Origin: VAZQ01 sp963725185
GTDB lineage: Bacteria; Pseudomonadota; Alphaproteobacteria; Rhizobiales; Xanthobacteraceae
Assembly (NCBI GenBank): GCA_963725185.1
Contig: CAVRXO010000003.1
Coordinates: 434,001-498,000 of the forward strand
Length of the DNA stretch: 64,000 nt
Direction: 5' to 3'
The notes under the pieces were generated by a model that was not told the origin of the DNA, ran no database searches, and saw nothing but the letters and a program-made list of their open reading frames with translations. A program made the position numbers and the translations under genes. Shown in pieces: positions 26,551-35,332 of the stretch; positions within the stretch are counted from its first letter, which is position 1, and each line of letters starts with the position of its first letter.

Positions 26551-26745
26551 GACGAACACAGCCCCCTTGCGAATGCAGCCGGATAACATTGCCTTTGCGG
26601 AAATAAAGCAATACCGCGCCGCCCCGCTTGTGGACAAGGCGCAGAGCGCGAATTCCGGTTGCGCGTAAAATGGAACACGCGGTTTTGATCTTTATTTAAT
26701 GATTATCGAATGAGGGTGGGATGAGGGCGCGCTTGGCGGCCTTTC

Positions 26746-27378
26746 GTGCCGATGACGAACGCTATGACATCCGAAGCGCAGCCCCTGCTCATTGAGCTGG
26801 ATGCTCATCTGAGCCGGGCGCCGCGGGCGTGGCGCAGCAAGGTCTTGCGCCAGCTGACCGATCTGTTTCTCGTCGATGCCGCGTCCTATACCGACGAACA
26901 GGTCGCTGTCTTCGACGACGTGATAAGCCACCTGATCGGCAAGATCGACCGCCGCGTGCTGGTCGAGCTGAGCAACCGGCTGGCGCAGGTCGAGAACGCT
27001 CCCGGCAAGGTCGTCGGAATGCTGGCGCGCCACAGCGACACGCTGATTGCCGCGCCGGTTCTTGAGAAATCCGCCGTATTGACCGACGCCGACCTGGTCG
27101 AGATCGCCGATAAGGGACGAAGAGATCCGAGGCTGTTGTCGGCGATTGCCGCCCGTCCGCAGCTCAGCGAAGCGGTCACGGATGTTCTGATCAGACGCGG
27201 AAATGCCGCTCTTGCGCGCAAGCTCATCGACCGCACCGACGCCCCCTTGTCGGAATCGAGCTTTGCCAGGCTGGTCACCTCGATCGAGAGCAACAAGGAG
27301 CTTGCCGCGGCGATCGCCAAGCGGAATGATCTGCCGGCCGCGCTGCGGCCCTGGCTGGATGCGGCGCTGGCCCAATAG
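26746..27378 (+). CDS. DUF2336 protein, short form
   Basis: A 210-residue Ala/Leu-rich all-helical protein whose repeats (VLRQLTDLFLVDAASYTDEQ, VFDDVISHLIGKIDRRVLVE, VLEKSAVLTDADLVEIA, VLIRRGNAALARKLIDR) match DUF2336 (PF10098), a HEAT-like family of alphaproteobacteria. Full-length members are commonly about 350-380 residues, so this one lacks the C-terminal part. The stop is clean and no continuation is visible in other frames before the convergent epmB gene. Function unknown. Confidence 0.8.
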   Translation: MPMTNAMTSEAQPLLIELDAHLSRAPRAWRSKVLRQLTDLFLVDAASYTDEQVAVFDDVISHLIGKIDRRVLVELSNRLAQVENAPGKVVGMLARHSDTLIAAPVLEKSAVLTDADLVEIADKGRRDPRLLSAIAARPQLSEAVTDVLIRRGNAALARKLIDRTDAPLSESSFARLVTSIESNKELAAAIAKRNDLPAALRPWLDAALAQ

Positions 27379-27401
27379 CCGCGCCCAGGCAGCGAGCGCG
27401 C

Positions 27402-28475
27402 CTACTCGCCTGTCGCGTCCGGCGGGTAGATGTGCCGGCCTCCGCTGAAATCCTCGACCTCGAAGCACTCGCCATCGGGCGCCGCCGATGCAGCGCGAAT
27501 GTAACCCGGGCCGATCGGCGATTTGCCGTGGCCGCCCGGAATGTCAAGCATGTAGGCGGGCTGGCACAGGCCGGATACGTGCCCACGCAAGCTGCGCATC
27601 AGCGCCTGCCCTTGCGCGATCGTGGTGCGCAGATGCGAGGTGCCCGGAGCAAGATCGCCGTGATGGAGATAGTAGGGCTTGATGCGGCATTCGACCAAGG
27701 CCCGCATCAAGGCCGCCAGCGTCGCCGGATCATCGTTGACTCCGCGTAGCAGCACGCTCTGGCTCAGCATCGGAATGCCGGCGTCGACCAGGCGTGCGCA
27801 GGCCGCGCGAGCGGCCGGCGCGAGTTCGCGCGGATGATTGGCGTGCAGCACCACATAGGTCGCCTTGCCGGAGGCCTTGAGGGCGCGTGCGAGTGCCGGC
27901 GTGATCAATGCGGGCGATGCGATCGGCACGCGGGTATGGATCCGCACGACCTTGACGTGATCGACCAAGGCCAGCGCTGCCGTCACGGCGCGCAGCCGGC
28001 GCGGCGACAGGATCAGCGGATCGCCGCCCGTCAGGATCACCTCCCAGATTTCCGAGCGCTCGCGGATATAGCCGAGCGCCGCGGCAAGGGCCGCGCCTGA
28101 AAGCGCGCGCCGGCGGCCGGGTCCGACCATTTCGCGGCGAAAGCAGAACCGGCAATAGACCGCACAGACATGCGCGAGCTTGAGGAGCACGCGGTCGGGA
28201 TAGCGATGCACGATGCCTTCGACCGGGCTGTTCGCATCGTCGCCGATCGGATCGGCCAATTCGCTCACCTGCCGATCGAGCTCGGCACGATCGGGCACGA
28301 ACTGGCGGGCGATCGGATCATCCGGATCGGCTGGGTCGATGAGGGCGCCCAAATCCGGGGTCAGCGAAACCGCATAGCGCGCCGCGACCCGTTCGAGCTC
28401 CCGAAGCGCTTCCGGCGGCGCCAATCGCGCCGCCACCAGCTCGGCCGCGCTGCGGTGCGTCGTTGCCCGTGGCAT
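27402..28475 (-). CDS. epmB: EF-P beta-lysylation protein EpmB (lysine 2,3-aminomutase-like radical SAM enzyme)
   Basis: About 357 residues. It converts L-alpha-lysine to beta-lysine for attachment to elongation factor P. The radical-SAM cluster motif is CAVYCRFCFRREMVG (CxxxCxxC). VILTGGDPLILSPRRL and MLSQSVLLRGVNDD are typical of the KamA/EpmB family, and the C-terminus matches (YLHHGDLAPGTSHLR). ATG 28475 (MPRATTHRS) has AAGGGA about eight bases upstream. ATG 28505 would overlap the epmA stop (ATGA) and add ten residues. It follows epmA directly and shares its transcript. Confidence 0.92.
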   Translation of the reverse strand: MPRATTHRSAAELVAARLAPPEALRELERVAARYAVSLTPDLGALIDPADPDDPIARQFVPDRAELDRQVSELADPIGDDANSPVEGIVHRYPDRVLLKLAHVCAVYCRFCFRREMVGPGRRRALSGAALAAALGYIRERSEIWEVILTGGDPLILSPRRLRAVTAALALVDHVKVVRIHTRVPIASPALITPALARALKASGKATYVVLHANHPRELAPAARAACARLVDAGIPMLSQSVLLRGVNDDPATLAALMRALVECRIKPYYLHHGDLAPGTSHLRTTIAQGQALMRSLRGHVSGLCQPAYMLDIPGGHGKSPIGPGYIRAASAAPDGECFEVEDFSGGRHIYPPDATGE

Positions 28476-28501
28476 GTCAGAGGTCCCTTCTCCGGCCTTA
28501 T

Positions 28502-29545
28502 TCATGGTTCGAGCGCCGGAGTCCACAGCACATGATCGATATGCGGCGCGCCGGTTGCCAGCATCACCAGCCGGTCGAGGCCGAGCGCAACCCCCGAGGC
28601 CGGCGGCATCTGCGCGAGCGCCGCGAGAAAGTCCTCGTCGAGCGGGTAGCGCTCGCCGTAGATGCGTTCCTTCTCCGCCATCTCGGCGTCCAGCCGGCGA
28701 CGCTGCTCCACCGGGTCGGCGAGCTCGCCGAAGCCGTTGGCAAGCTCGACCCCGCAGACGTAGAGCTCGAAGCGTTCCGCCACCCGCGGATCGGAGGCCT
28801 TTGGTCGCGCCAGGGCCGAGAGCGCGGCCGGATACTCGTACAGCACCGTCGCACGGCCGAGACCCAATCGAGGCTCGATGCGCTCGACCAGCACACGGCT
28901 GAAAATGTCGCCCCAATTGTCGTCGTCGGCCAGCCGGATGCCGGCTTGGGCGGCGCACGCCGCAAAGCCCGCCCGATCGACGCCTTGCGGCGACAGGCTC
29001 GCCGTCAGGTCGATGCCGGCGTAGCGGGTGAATGCCTCGGCGACGGTGAGGAATTCGGGCGCGACAAGAGGATCGACCTGCCGCCCCCGGAACGTCAGTC
29101 GCTGCGTGCCCGCGGCTTCGGCCACCAGGGCAATGATCGCCGTGCAGTCCTCCATCAATGCTTCATAGGGTGCTTGCGCGCGGTACCATTCGAGCATGGT
29201 GAATTCCGGGGCATGCAGCGCGCCGCGCTCCCGATTGCGAAATACGCGGGCGAATTCGACGATGCGCTGCTCGCCGGCGCTGAGGAGCTTCTTGCAGGCG
29301 AATTCCGGCGATGTGCGCAAGTAGCGCCGGGCGGAGGTTGCGGCGGGCGAGACGAGGTCGGTCGAAAAGGCATGGAGATGCGTCTCGTTGCCGGGCGAGA
29401 CCTGCAGCGCGGAGGTCTCGACCTCGACGAAGTCGCGCGCCGCGAACCAATTCCGCAGCGCCGCCACGATGCGGGCGCGGGCGATCAGGACTCCGCGGCG
29501 GTCGGCGTGCGCCTGGCGGGCCCAGAACGGGGACCGATCGGCCAT
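28502..29545 (-). CDS. epmA: EF-P--(R)-beta-lysine ligase EpmA
   Basis: A 347-residue paralogue of the class II lysyl-tRNA synthetase catalytic core without the anticodon-binding domain. It activates (R)-beta-lysine and attaches it to the conserved lysine of EF-P. Motif 2 is seen as FARVFRNRERGALHAPEFTMLEWYRA, given here by its core EFTMLEWYRA. YLRTSPEFACKKLL and motif 3 GVALGLDRLVML are also present. It is divergent from efp (157 bp between starts) and overlaps or abuts epmB, so the modification pathway is complete except for a recognisable epmC. Confidence 0.93.
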   Translation of the reverse strand: MADRSPFWARQAHADRRGVLIARARIVAALRNWFAARDFVEVETSALQVSPGNETHLHAFSTDLVSPAATSARRYLRTSPEFACKKLLSAGEQRIVEFARVFRNRERGALHAPEFTMLEWYRAQAPYEALMEDCTAIIALVAEAAGTQRLTFRGRQVDPLVAPEFLTVAEAFTRYAGIDLTASLSPQGVDRAGFAACAAQAGIRLADDDNWGDIFSRVLVERIEPRLGLGRATVLYEYPAALSALARPKASDPRVAERFELYVCGVELANGFGELADPVEQRRRLDAEMAEKERIYGERYPLDEDFLAALAQMPPASGVALGLDRLVMLATGAPHIDHVLWTPALEP

Positions 29546-29701
29546 CAGGGAATTCCCGCACCCGGCGGCAGCATCCGCGAAAATCGCTGGCGCAGGGGCG
29601 CAGGATCAGTATGTTGCGCCCGAACATCGCGGCTTACGGCCTCGCTCCGGACTTCGGCTCGAGGCTGCGTTTGGATGCCGCGCCACCGAGGAACCATTTC
29701 C

Positions 29702-30268
29702 GTGAAAGTCATCGCCAGCTCGCTTCGCAAAGGCAATATATTGGACGTGGACGGCAAGCTCTATGTCGTCCTGACCGTGGAAAGCATCCATCCCGGCAAG
29801 GGCACGCCGGTAACCCAGATCGATATGCGCCGAATCTCCGACGGCGTGAAGGTGTCGCAGCGCTGGAAGACCACCGAGCAGGTCGAGCGTGCCCATGTGG
29901 AGGAACGGGAGCACCAGTTTCTCTATTCCGACGGCGACGGCTTCCATTTCATGAACAACGACAACTACGACCAGGTCACGGTGCCGGCCGACCTGGTCGG
30001 CGATCAGGCCGCCTACCTGCAGCCGGAGATGAAGGTGAAGCTGAGCGTTCACGAGGGCGCCGCGGTCGCGATCGAGCTGCCGCCGCGCGCTACCCTCGAG
30101 GTGGTGGAAACCGAGCCCAGCGTCAAAGGCCAGACCGCCGCCGGCTCCTATAAGCCTGCGGTCCTCTCCAATGGGGTGCGAACCATGGTCCCGGCGTTCG
30201 TGACCGCCGGCACCAGGATCGTGGTGATGACCGCCGACGGCTCCTATGTGGAACGTTCCAAGGAGTGA
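29702..30268 (+). CDS. efp: Elongation factor P
   Basis: 188 residues from GTG 29702 (KVIASSLRKGNILDVDGKLY), the same length as the E. coli protein. It binds ribosomes stalled on polyproline and stimulates peptide-bond formation. The modified loop reads SIHPGKGTPVTQ, so Lys33 is the target of EpmA/EpmB encoded next door. The OB domains follow, with YVLSDGDGFHFMNN-like EHQFLYSDGDGFHFMNNDNY and the C-terminal VLSNGVRTMVPAFVTAGTRI. An upstream in-frame extension to 28463 is only the antisense of epmA. The gene overlaps nothing and is followed closely by the peptidase gene. Confidence 0.96.
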   Translation: MKVIASSLRKGNILDVDGKLYVVLTVESIHPGKGTPVTQIDMRRISDGVKVSQRWKTTEQVERAHVEEREHQFLYSDGDGFHFMNNDNYDQVTVPADLVGDQAAYLQPEMKVKLSVHEGAAVAIELPPRATLEVVETEPSVKGQTAAGSYKPAVLSNGVRTMVPAFVTAGTRIVVMTADGSYVERSKE

Positions 30269-30380
30269 CACCCCCCACCCCCCGTCAGCATCTGCGGCGA
30301 AGCGGCTTGCGGCAGCGCTGCGGGTTCGCGTCCGCCGCTCGGGACCGGCATTCGCGCGCGCGATCAGACTGTCGACCGCC

Positions 30381-31934
30381 ATGCCGGGGATGATGGCCTG
30401 CAGGCTGTCAGCCGCCGTGATCGCCGCCGGGTTGATTGCGGCCGGAATGGCCGCGGCCGCTGCCCAGGAGATGAAGGCCCCTCGCCTCTCGTATATCAAT
30501 CCCGACTGGAATGCGGTGGCGACGGATCTCAATTCCATCGGCCCGCTCGCGGCCCCGTCATCGCCAGCGCGCCCGGACGCGCCGGCGGCTCGCGTCCAAT
30601 CGATCGGTCCGCAATCGATCGCCGACCTCAACCGCGCGACCGCGGATCTGTTTCCCAATATCGCCGCCAGCTCGGTTCCGGTGCTGCTGCCGTTCGACAC
30701 CTCCGCCTTCCTCAACGACCGGGCCGCCGGAATAACCGACAAGCCTGCCGACGATTATCTATCCGGCTTCCATCTCTCTCCGTTCTTCCTGCCGGGCCCC
30801 GCCGGCTACGACGCCGTGTTCACCGCCAGGGCCAGCGAGATGCCCGAGCTCGGCATCAACTTTTCCGGACCGATCCAGGTTTTCGTTTCCGGCTTTGCGC
30901 TCATCTACGACCTGGATGAGCCGGTGGGCATGGTCGAACGGCCGGTGAAGGGATTGGAAGCCGATTTCTTCGGCATCCGTCACCTCTTCCTCGAAAATTA
31001 CACGCGCAACACCTTCGAGCGCTATGGCGTGCCCTATGTGGTCTCGATCCTGTGCTTCGACGGCGATTCGCGCTATCGAATGATCTCCTGCCGCGATGCC
31101 GGCAAGGTCGCCGAGCGCTTTCTAAAGGCGCTGCATCTCGCCGGCGGTGCCCCCTCACGCCAAGCCGACGCAATCGCACCCAGCACCGTCGAGCGTCCCA
31201 CGCTTTCCGCCGCGGATTTCTCGTTCCACAGTCCCGGCGACATCATTGCGGGCACCGGTTTCAAGGGCAACGGCGGACGCACCGATTACACGGTCTATTC
31301 CAAGATGCGTTTTCCGCTCTTGAACGCGCCGGCTTATGCCAACTCCCAATCGTTCATGAATTTGGGCAACTGCGACAGCACCGGGCGGGTGAGCGCGGGC
31401 ATGGTCGGCGGAGTGCCTGCCTATCGCTGCCGGATCGGCGGGCCGGTCCTGCTCAAGGATGAATCCGCCGCCGGCAATTATGCCTATCCCTGGCGCGATA
31501 ATTTCTGCGAGCACCGCTACTTCGATGTCGGCGAATGCCCCGGCGGCTTCGGCCATCAGGGACAGGACATCCGCCCGGGCTCATGCAAGCAACGGTTCGT
31601 GGGCGGCGGCTGCGAACCCTATCAGCACGACGTGGTGGCGGTGCGCGACGCAATGGTGTTGCGCGCGGCCGGCCAGATGCCGGTCTACCTGTTCGTGAAC
31701 GCATTAGACGAGCACATCCGCTTCCGCTACCTGCATATGTTTCCAAAGCAACTCGACGAGGAAGGCGTTGTCAGCGGCCGCATGCTCAAGGAGGGCGAGG
31801 ACTTCGGCAAGGTCGGCAGCTTCTTCCAGCACGAGCGGGCGACCACCTATCACCTTCATTTCGACATGCAGGTACCGACCAAATATGGCTGGGTCTTCGT
31901 CAACCCGTATTATGACGCTGGTGGCCGCCTATGA
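30381..31934 (+). CDS. Secreted M23-like metallopeptidase, probable C-terminal frameshift
   Basis: From ATG 30381 a signal peptide (CRLSAAVIAAGLIAAGMAAA) leads into a protein of about 517 residues. The C-terminal region contains FGHQGQDIRPGSC (HxxxD) and TTYHLHFDMQVP (HxH), the zinc-ligand pattern of LytM/M23 peptidoglycan endopeptidases. The N-terminal 250 residues are not recognised. The frame ends GWVFVNPYYDAGGRL, but if one T near 31908 is removed it continues as VNPYMTLVAAYERLIGGRG and then a repetitive Thr/Pro/Ala tail, which looks more natural. An earlier in-frame start at 30246 overlaps efp and is less likely. Confidence 0.7.
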   Translation: MPGMMACRLSAAVIAAGLIAAGMAAAAAQEMKAPRLSYINPDWNAVATDLNSIGPLAAPSSPARPDAPAARVQSIGPQSIADLNRATADLFPNIAASSVPVLLPFDTSAFLNDRAAGITDKPADDYLSGFHLSPFFLPGPAGYDAVFTARASEMPELGINFSGPIQVFVSGFALIYDLDEPVGMVERPVKGLEADFFGIRHLFLENYTRNTFERYGVPYVVSILCFDGDSRYRMISCRDAGKVAERFLKALHLAGGAPSRQADAIAPSTVERPTLSAADFSFHSPGDIIAGTGFKGNGGRTDYTVYSKMRFPLLNAPAYANSQSFMNLGNCDSTGRVSAGMVGGVPAYRCRIGGPVLLKDESAAGNYAYPWRDNFCEHRYFDVGECPGGFGHQGQDIRPGSCKQRFVGGGCEPYQHDVVAVRDAMVLRAAGQMPVYLFVNALDEHIRFRYLHMFPKQLDEEGVVSGRMLKEGEDFGKVGSFFQHERATTYHLHFDMQVPTKYGWVFVNPYYDAGGRL

Positions 31935-32000
31935 ACGGCTGATCGGCGGCCGCGGCACAGAGATCAAGGACGAGCCCGCGGCCGCCGTCGCGCCCGCGGC

Positions 32001-32060
32001 GACCGGGATCGCGTCAACAGGGACCGCGCCAACTGGGACCGCGCCAACTAGGATCGTGCC
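32001..32060 (+). repeat. Four tandem 15-bp units
   Basis: Units at 32001, 32016, 32031 and 32046 follow the pattern AAC(A/T)GGGACCGCGCC with a few differences; a fifth partial unit starts at 32061. In the frame that would extend the M23-like peptidase they encode TG(I/T)A(S/P) pentapeptides. This is a likely site of slippage. Confidence 0.7.
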
Positions 32061-32149
32061 AACTGGCTTCGAGTCGCCGCTGCCGACGTCGCGACCCGGC
32101 AAAATCGTTCTACAGTCGGAAGGTGAAGATCGAATCGAGAGCCTCAGCC

Positions 32150-33400
32150 ATGGACAAACCGATCATGAACGGCCCGATCAAGTTGCGCCTGACGCGGCGA
32201 CGGGCACTGCAAGCCCTCGCCTGGGGATCGGCGCTCGCCTTGGCACCGCCGGCCCGGGCCCAGAGCGCGAAGGAACCTTTCGAGCAGTGGGTCGCGAGCT
32301 TTCGCGCGCGAGCACTAGCGCGGGGCGTTTCCGACGCGACCTATACGCGAGTCATGCGCGGCCTAAAGCCGGACACCACCGTCTTTGAGCAGCTGCGCAA
32401 CCAGCCCGAATTCAACGAGCAGCTCTGGCAATATCTCAATCGCCGCGTCTCCGACTGGCGGATCGTCACCGGCAAGGAGAAAGCCAAGGAATACGCGCCG
32501 CTCTTCGCCCGCATCGAGAAGGACTTCGGGGTCGAGCGCTCGGTCATGCTCGGCATCTGGGGGATCGAATCCGCTTTCGGCGACCCGCTGGTCCAGCAGA
32601 ACCATATGCGCCCGGTCATCCCCTCGCTTGCCGCCCTGGCCTGGGGCGAGCCGCGCCGCCGCGCCTATTGGGAGCAGGAATTGCTCAACGCGCTCGTCAT
32701 CATCGATCGCGGCTGGGGCACGCCGGAGGAAATGAATGGCTCCTGGGCAGGCGCCATGGGCCACACCCAGTGGATGCCCGAGGTTTGGCTCAATATGGGC
32801 ATCGACTACGACGGGGATGGCCGGGTGTCGCCGTTCGGCAAGCCCGACGACGCGCTCGGCTCGACCGCGCGCTACCTGGTGGAGCGCGGCAAGTATCGCC
32901 GCGGCGAGCATTGGGGCTACGAGGTGCGCCTGGCCGGCTCAGCCGCCACCGAGGCCTCCCAGAGCTATGCCGCCTGGGAGAAGGCCGGGGTGACCCGCGC
33001 CGACGGCCAGGCGTTCCCGCAACCCAATGCGACCGCGCGCCTGTGGGTGCCGGTGAAAGGCGGCCCGGCCTTCCTGCTCGGGCCGGACTTCTACGCCGTG
33101 CGCTCCTACAATCCGTCGATGAATTACACGCTCTCCATCGTGCATCTCGGCGACCGGATCATGGGCGGCGAGCCGTTCGTGCAGAAATTTCCCGGCAGCG
33201 AACGTCCGCCCACGCTCGCCGAGGTGCAGGAGATCCAGCGCCGTCTGACCGCGCTCGGCCACGATACCGGCGGCACCGACGGCCGCGTCGGCAACGACAC
33301 CATGCTGGCGGTGCAGAATTTCCAGCGCAAGATCGGCATGCAGCCGGCCGACGGCTATGCGGGCGTGACGCTGCTGGCACGGTTGCGCGAGGCGCGCTGA
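32150..33400 (+). CDS. Lytic murein transglycosylase, MltB type, with peptidoglycan-binding domain
   Basis: About 416 residues. The export signal is twin-arginine-like (TRRRALQALAWGSALALAPP). The SLT_2/MltB catalytic domain has MLGIWGIESAFGD, where Glu is the catalytic acid, ALAWGEPRRRAYWEQELLNA and SWAGAMGHTQWMPEVW. The last 65 residues are a PG_binding_1 domain (VQEIQRRLTALGHDTGGTDG, MLAVQNFQRKIGMQPADGYA). It cleaves the glycan backbone of murein in the periplasm and follows the M23-like peptidase gene, so the pair forms a cell-wall remodelling unit. ATG 32150 is taken as start; GTG 32123 or ATG 32165 are possible. Confidence 0.92.
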   Translation: MDKPIMNGPIKLRLTRRRALQALAWGSALALAPPARAQSAKEPFEQWVASFRARALARGVSDATYTRVMRGLKPDTTVFEQLRNQPEFNEQLWQYLNRRVSDWRIVTGKEKAKEYAPLFARIEKDFGVERSVMLGIWGIESAFGDPLVQQNHMRPVIPSLAALAWGEPRRRAYWEQELLNALVIIDRGWGTPEEMNGSWAGAMGHTQWMPEVWLNMGIDYDGDGRVSPFGKPDDALGSTARYLVERGKYRRGEHWGYEVRLAGSAATEASQSYAAWEKAGVTRADGQAFPQPNATARLWVPVKGGPAFLLGPDFYAVRSYNPSMNYTLSIVHLGDRIMGGEPFVQKFPGSERPPTLAEVQEIQRRLTALGHDTGGTDGRVGNDTMLAVQNFQRKIGMQPADGYAGVTLLARLREAR

Positions 33401-33456
33401 TCCGGTTCTATGGCGGCGCCCCTCCTCCCAACCCGAAATCTATCAAGGATCATCCA

Positions 33457-35304
33457 GTGACGACTGCAGAGACCAAGGCGGCGCCGGCCGCCCACGGCAC
33501 GCCCGCGAATGCGGCTCATCCCTCGCTGCGCGAGCTCGACCGGCCGGTCAAATTGACCGGCGCCAACGCTCCCGGCTGGGGCAGCGACGTCGTCGCCGAG
33601 ACCCTGCGGGCGCTGGAGATCCCCTATATCGCGCTCAATCCCGGCGCCAGCTATCGCGGCCTGCACGATTCGATCGTCAACTATCTCGGCAACCAGACGC
33701 CGCAAATGCTGCTCTGCCTGCACGAGGAGATCGCGGTCGCGATCGCGCAGGGCTATGCCAAGGTCACCGGCAAGGCGATGGCGGCCGCCGTGCATTCCAA
33801 TGTCGGGCTGTTCCACGCCACCATGGCGATCTTCAATGCCTGGTGCGACCGCACGCCGGTGCTGATCCTGGGGGCGACCGGTCCGGTGGATGCGGCCAAG
33901 CGGCGGCCGTGGATCGACTGGATCCACACCGCGCGCGACCAGGGCGCCATCGTGCGCGACTACACCAAATGGGACGACCAGCCGGCTTCTCCGGCGGCGG
34001 CGCGCGAGGCGATCATCCGCGCCCATTGGATCGCCAACACGGCCCCGATGGGGCCGGTCTATATCAACCTCGATGCCGAGATGCAGGAGTCCAAGCTTGC
34101 CGAGACGCTGGGACCGATCGACGTCGCCCGCTTCATGCCGCCGACCGCCACCACCCCGGCGCCCGAGCTGGTGGCGCAGGCCGCCAAGCTGCTCAAATCG
34201 GCGAAGAACCCGGTCATCCTGATGGGCCGGGTGTCGCGCAGCCTGGAGGGCTGGGACCAGCGCGTCGCGCTGGCCGAGACGCTCAACGCCAAGGTCATCA
34301 CCGAGCTCAAGCTCGGCGCCGCCTTCCCGACCGATCACCCGCTCCATGCCGGCCCGCCCGGATCGACCGCGCTCGGACCGCAAGCCCAGGAGGCGTTGCG
34401 CCAGGCCGACGTCATCCTCAGCCTCGATTGGGTCGACCTCGCGGGCGCCTGCAAGGGCGCCTTCCCGGACGGCATCCCGGCCGCCAAGGTCATCGTGGTG
34501 AGCAACGACTTCCGCATCCATCGCGGCTGGAGCATGGACTATCAGGGCCTGCCGGTCTGCGACGTGATGCTGGCGACCACGCCCGAGGAAGCGGTGCCGG
34601 AGCTGCTCCGGGCGGTCGGCGGCGCGGTCGGGGCGCGCAAGCCGGCGGCGGCGAAGCCCGCCGCAAAGCCTGAGCTTTCCACCGACAAGCTCGTGGTCAA
34701 CGATCTGGTGCGCGCGCTCAAGATCGCGGTCGGCGAGCGCGACGTCACGCTCGCGCATATCTCGCTCTCCTGGGACGGCGCCACCTGGCCGTTCCGCCAT
34801 CCGCTCGACTATGTCGGCTCCGAGGGCGGCGGCGGCGTCGGCGGCGGCCCCGGCAACGCGGTCGGCACCGCGCTCGCCTTGATGGGCTCGGGCCGGCTTG
34901 CGGCCGCGGTCTGCGGCGACGGCGACTTCATGATGAGCAATGCGGCGATCTGGACGGCGGTGCATTACCGCATCCCGCTGCTGATCGTGGTCGCCAACAA
35001 TCGCTCGTTCTTCAACGACGAACTGCACCAGGAGCGGGTCGCCCGCATCCGTTCGCGGCCGGTGGAGAACCGCTGGATCGGCCAGCGCATCTCCGAGCCC
35101 GACATCGACATCGCGGCGCTGGCGCGCTCGCAAGGCGCGCAGGGCTTCGGCCCGGTCACCAAAACGAGCGACTTGGTGGCGACTTTCGCGCAGGCCATCG
35201 CCGCCGTCGAGCGCGGCGAGGTGGCGGTGGTCGATGTGCGGGTCGAGCCCGGCTATTCGGCAGTCGCGACCGCCGCCATGCTGCGCGGAACCGAGAAGAA
35301 GTGA
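33457..35304 (+). CDS. Thiamine-pyrophosphate enzyme of the acetolactate synthase-like family
   Basis: 615 residues from GTG 33457, with AAGGAT seven bases upstream; the frame upstream of it is an antisense-type shadow of the transglycosylase. The N-terminal TPP domain has YIALNPGASYRGLHDSIV and CLHEEIAVAIAQGYAKVTGK, where Glu activates TPP. A central domain follows (NPVILMGRVSRSLEGWDQRV). The C-terminal domain has VCGDGDFMMSNAAIWTAVHY, then LLIVVANNRSFFND, the GDG...NN TPP/Mg motif. It resembles benzoylformate decarboxylase/acetolactate synthase relatives of unknown substrate. The following gene encodes a solute-binding protein, pointing to catabolism of an imported acid. Confidence 0.85.
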   Translation: MTTAETKAAPAAHGTPANAAHPSLRELDRPVKLTGANAPGWGSDVVAETLRALEIPYIALNPGASYRGLHDSIVNYLGNQTPQMLLCLHEEIAVAIAQGYAKVTGKAMAAAVHSNVGLFHATMAIFNAWCDRTPVLILGATGPVDAAKRRPWIDWIHTARDQGAIVRDYTKWDDQPASPAAAREAIIRAHWIANTAPMGPVYINLDAEMQESKLAETLGPIDVARFMPPTATTPAPELVAQAAKLLKSAKNPVILMGRVSRSLEGWDQRVALAETLNAKVITELKLGAAFPTDHPLHAGPPGSTALGPQAQEALRQADVILSLDWVDLAGACKGAFPDGIPAAKVIVVSNDFRIHRGWSMDYQGLPVCDVMLATTPEEAVPELLRAVGGAVGARKPAAAKPAAKPELSTDKLVVNDLVRALKIAVGERDVTLAHISLSWDGATWPFRHPLDYVGSEGGGGVGGGPGNAVGTALALMGSGRLAAAVCGDGDFMMSNAAIWTAVHYRIPLLIVVANNRSFFNDELHQERVARIRSRPVENRWIGQRISEPDIDIAALARSQGAQGFGPVTKTSDLVATFAQAIAAVERGEVAVVDVRVEPGYSAVATAAMLRGTEKK

Positions 35305-35332
35305 AGAGAGAGGCCAAAACCAGGAGCGCGAA

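Noticed and set aside
28463..29701. Long plus-strand frame leading into efp
   Set aside because: It is the antisense of epmA in the efp frame. The true EF-P start is GTG 29702, giving the exact family length.
32668..33456. Plus-strand frame upstream of the TPP enzyme
   Set aside because: It overlaps the transglycosylase gene in another frame and has Arg/Gly-rich shadow composition; GTG 33457 with AAGGAT is the start.
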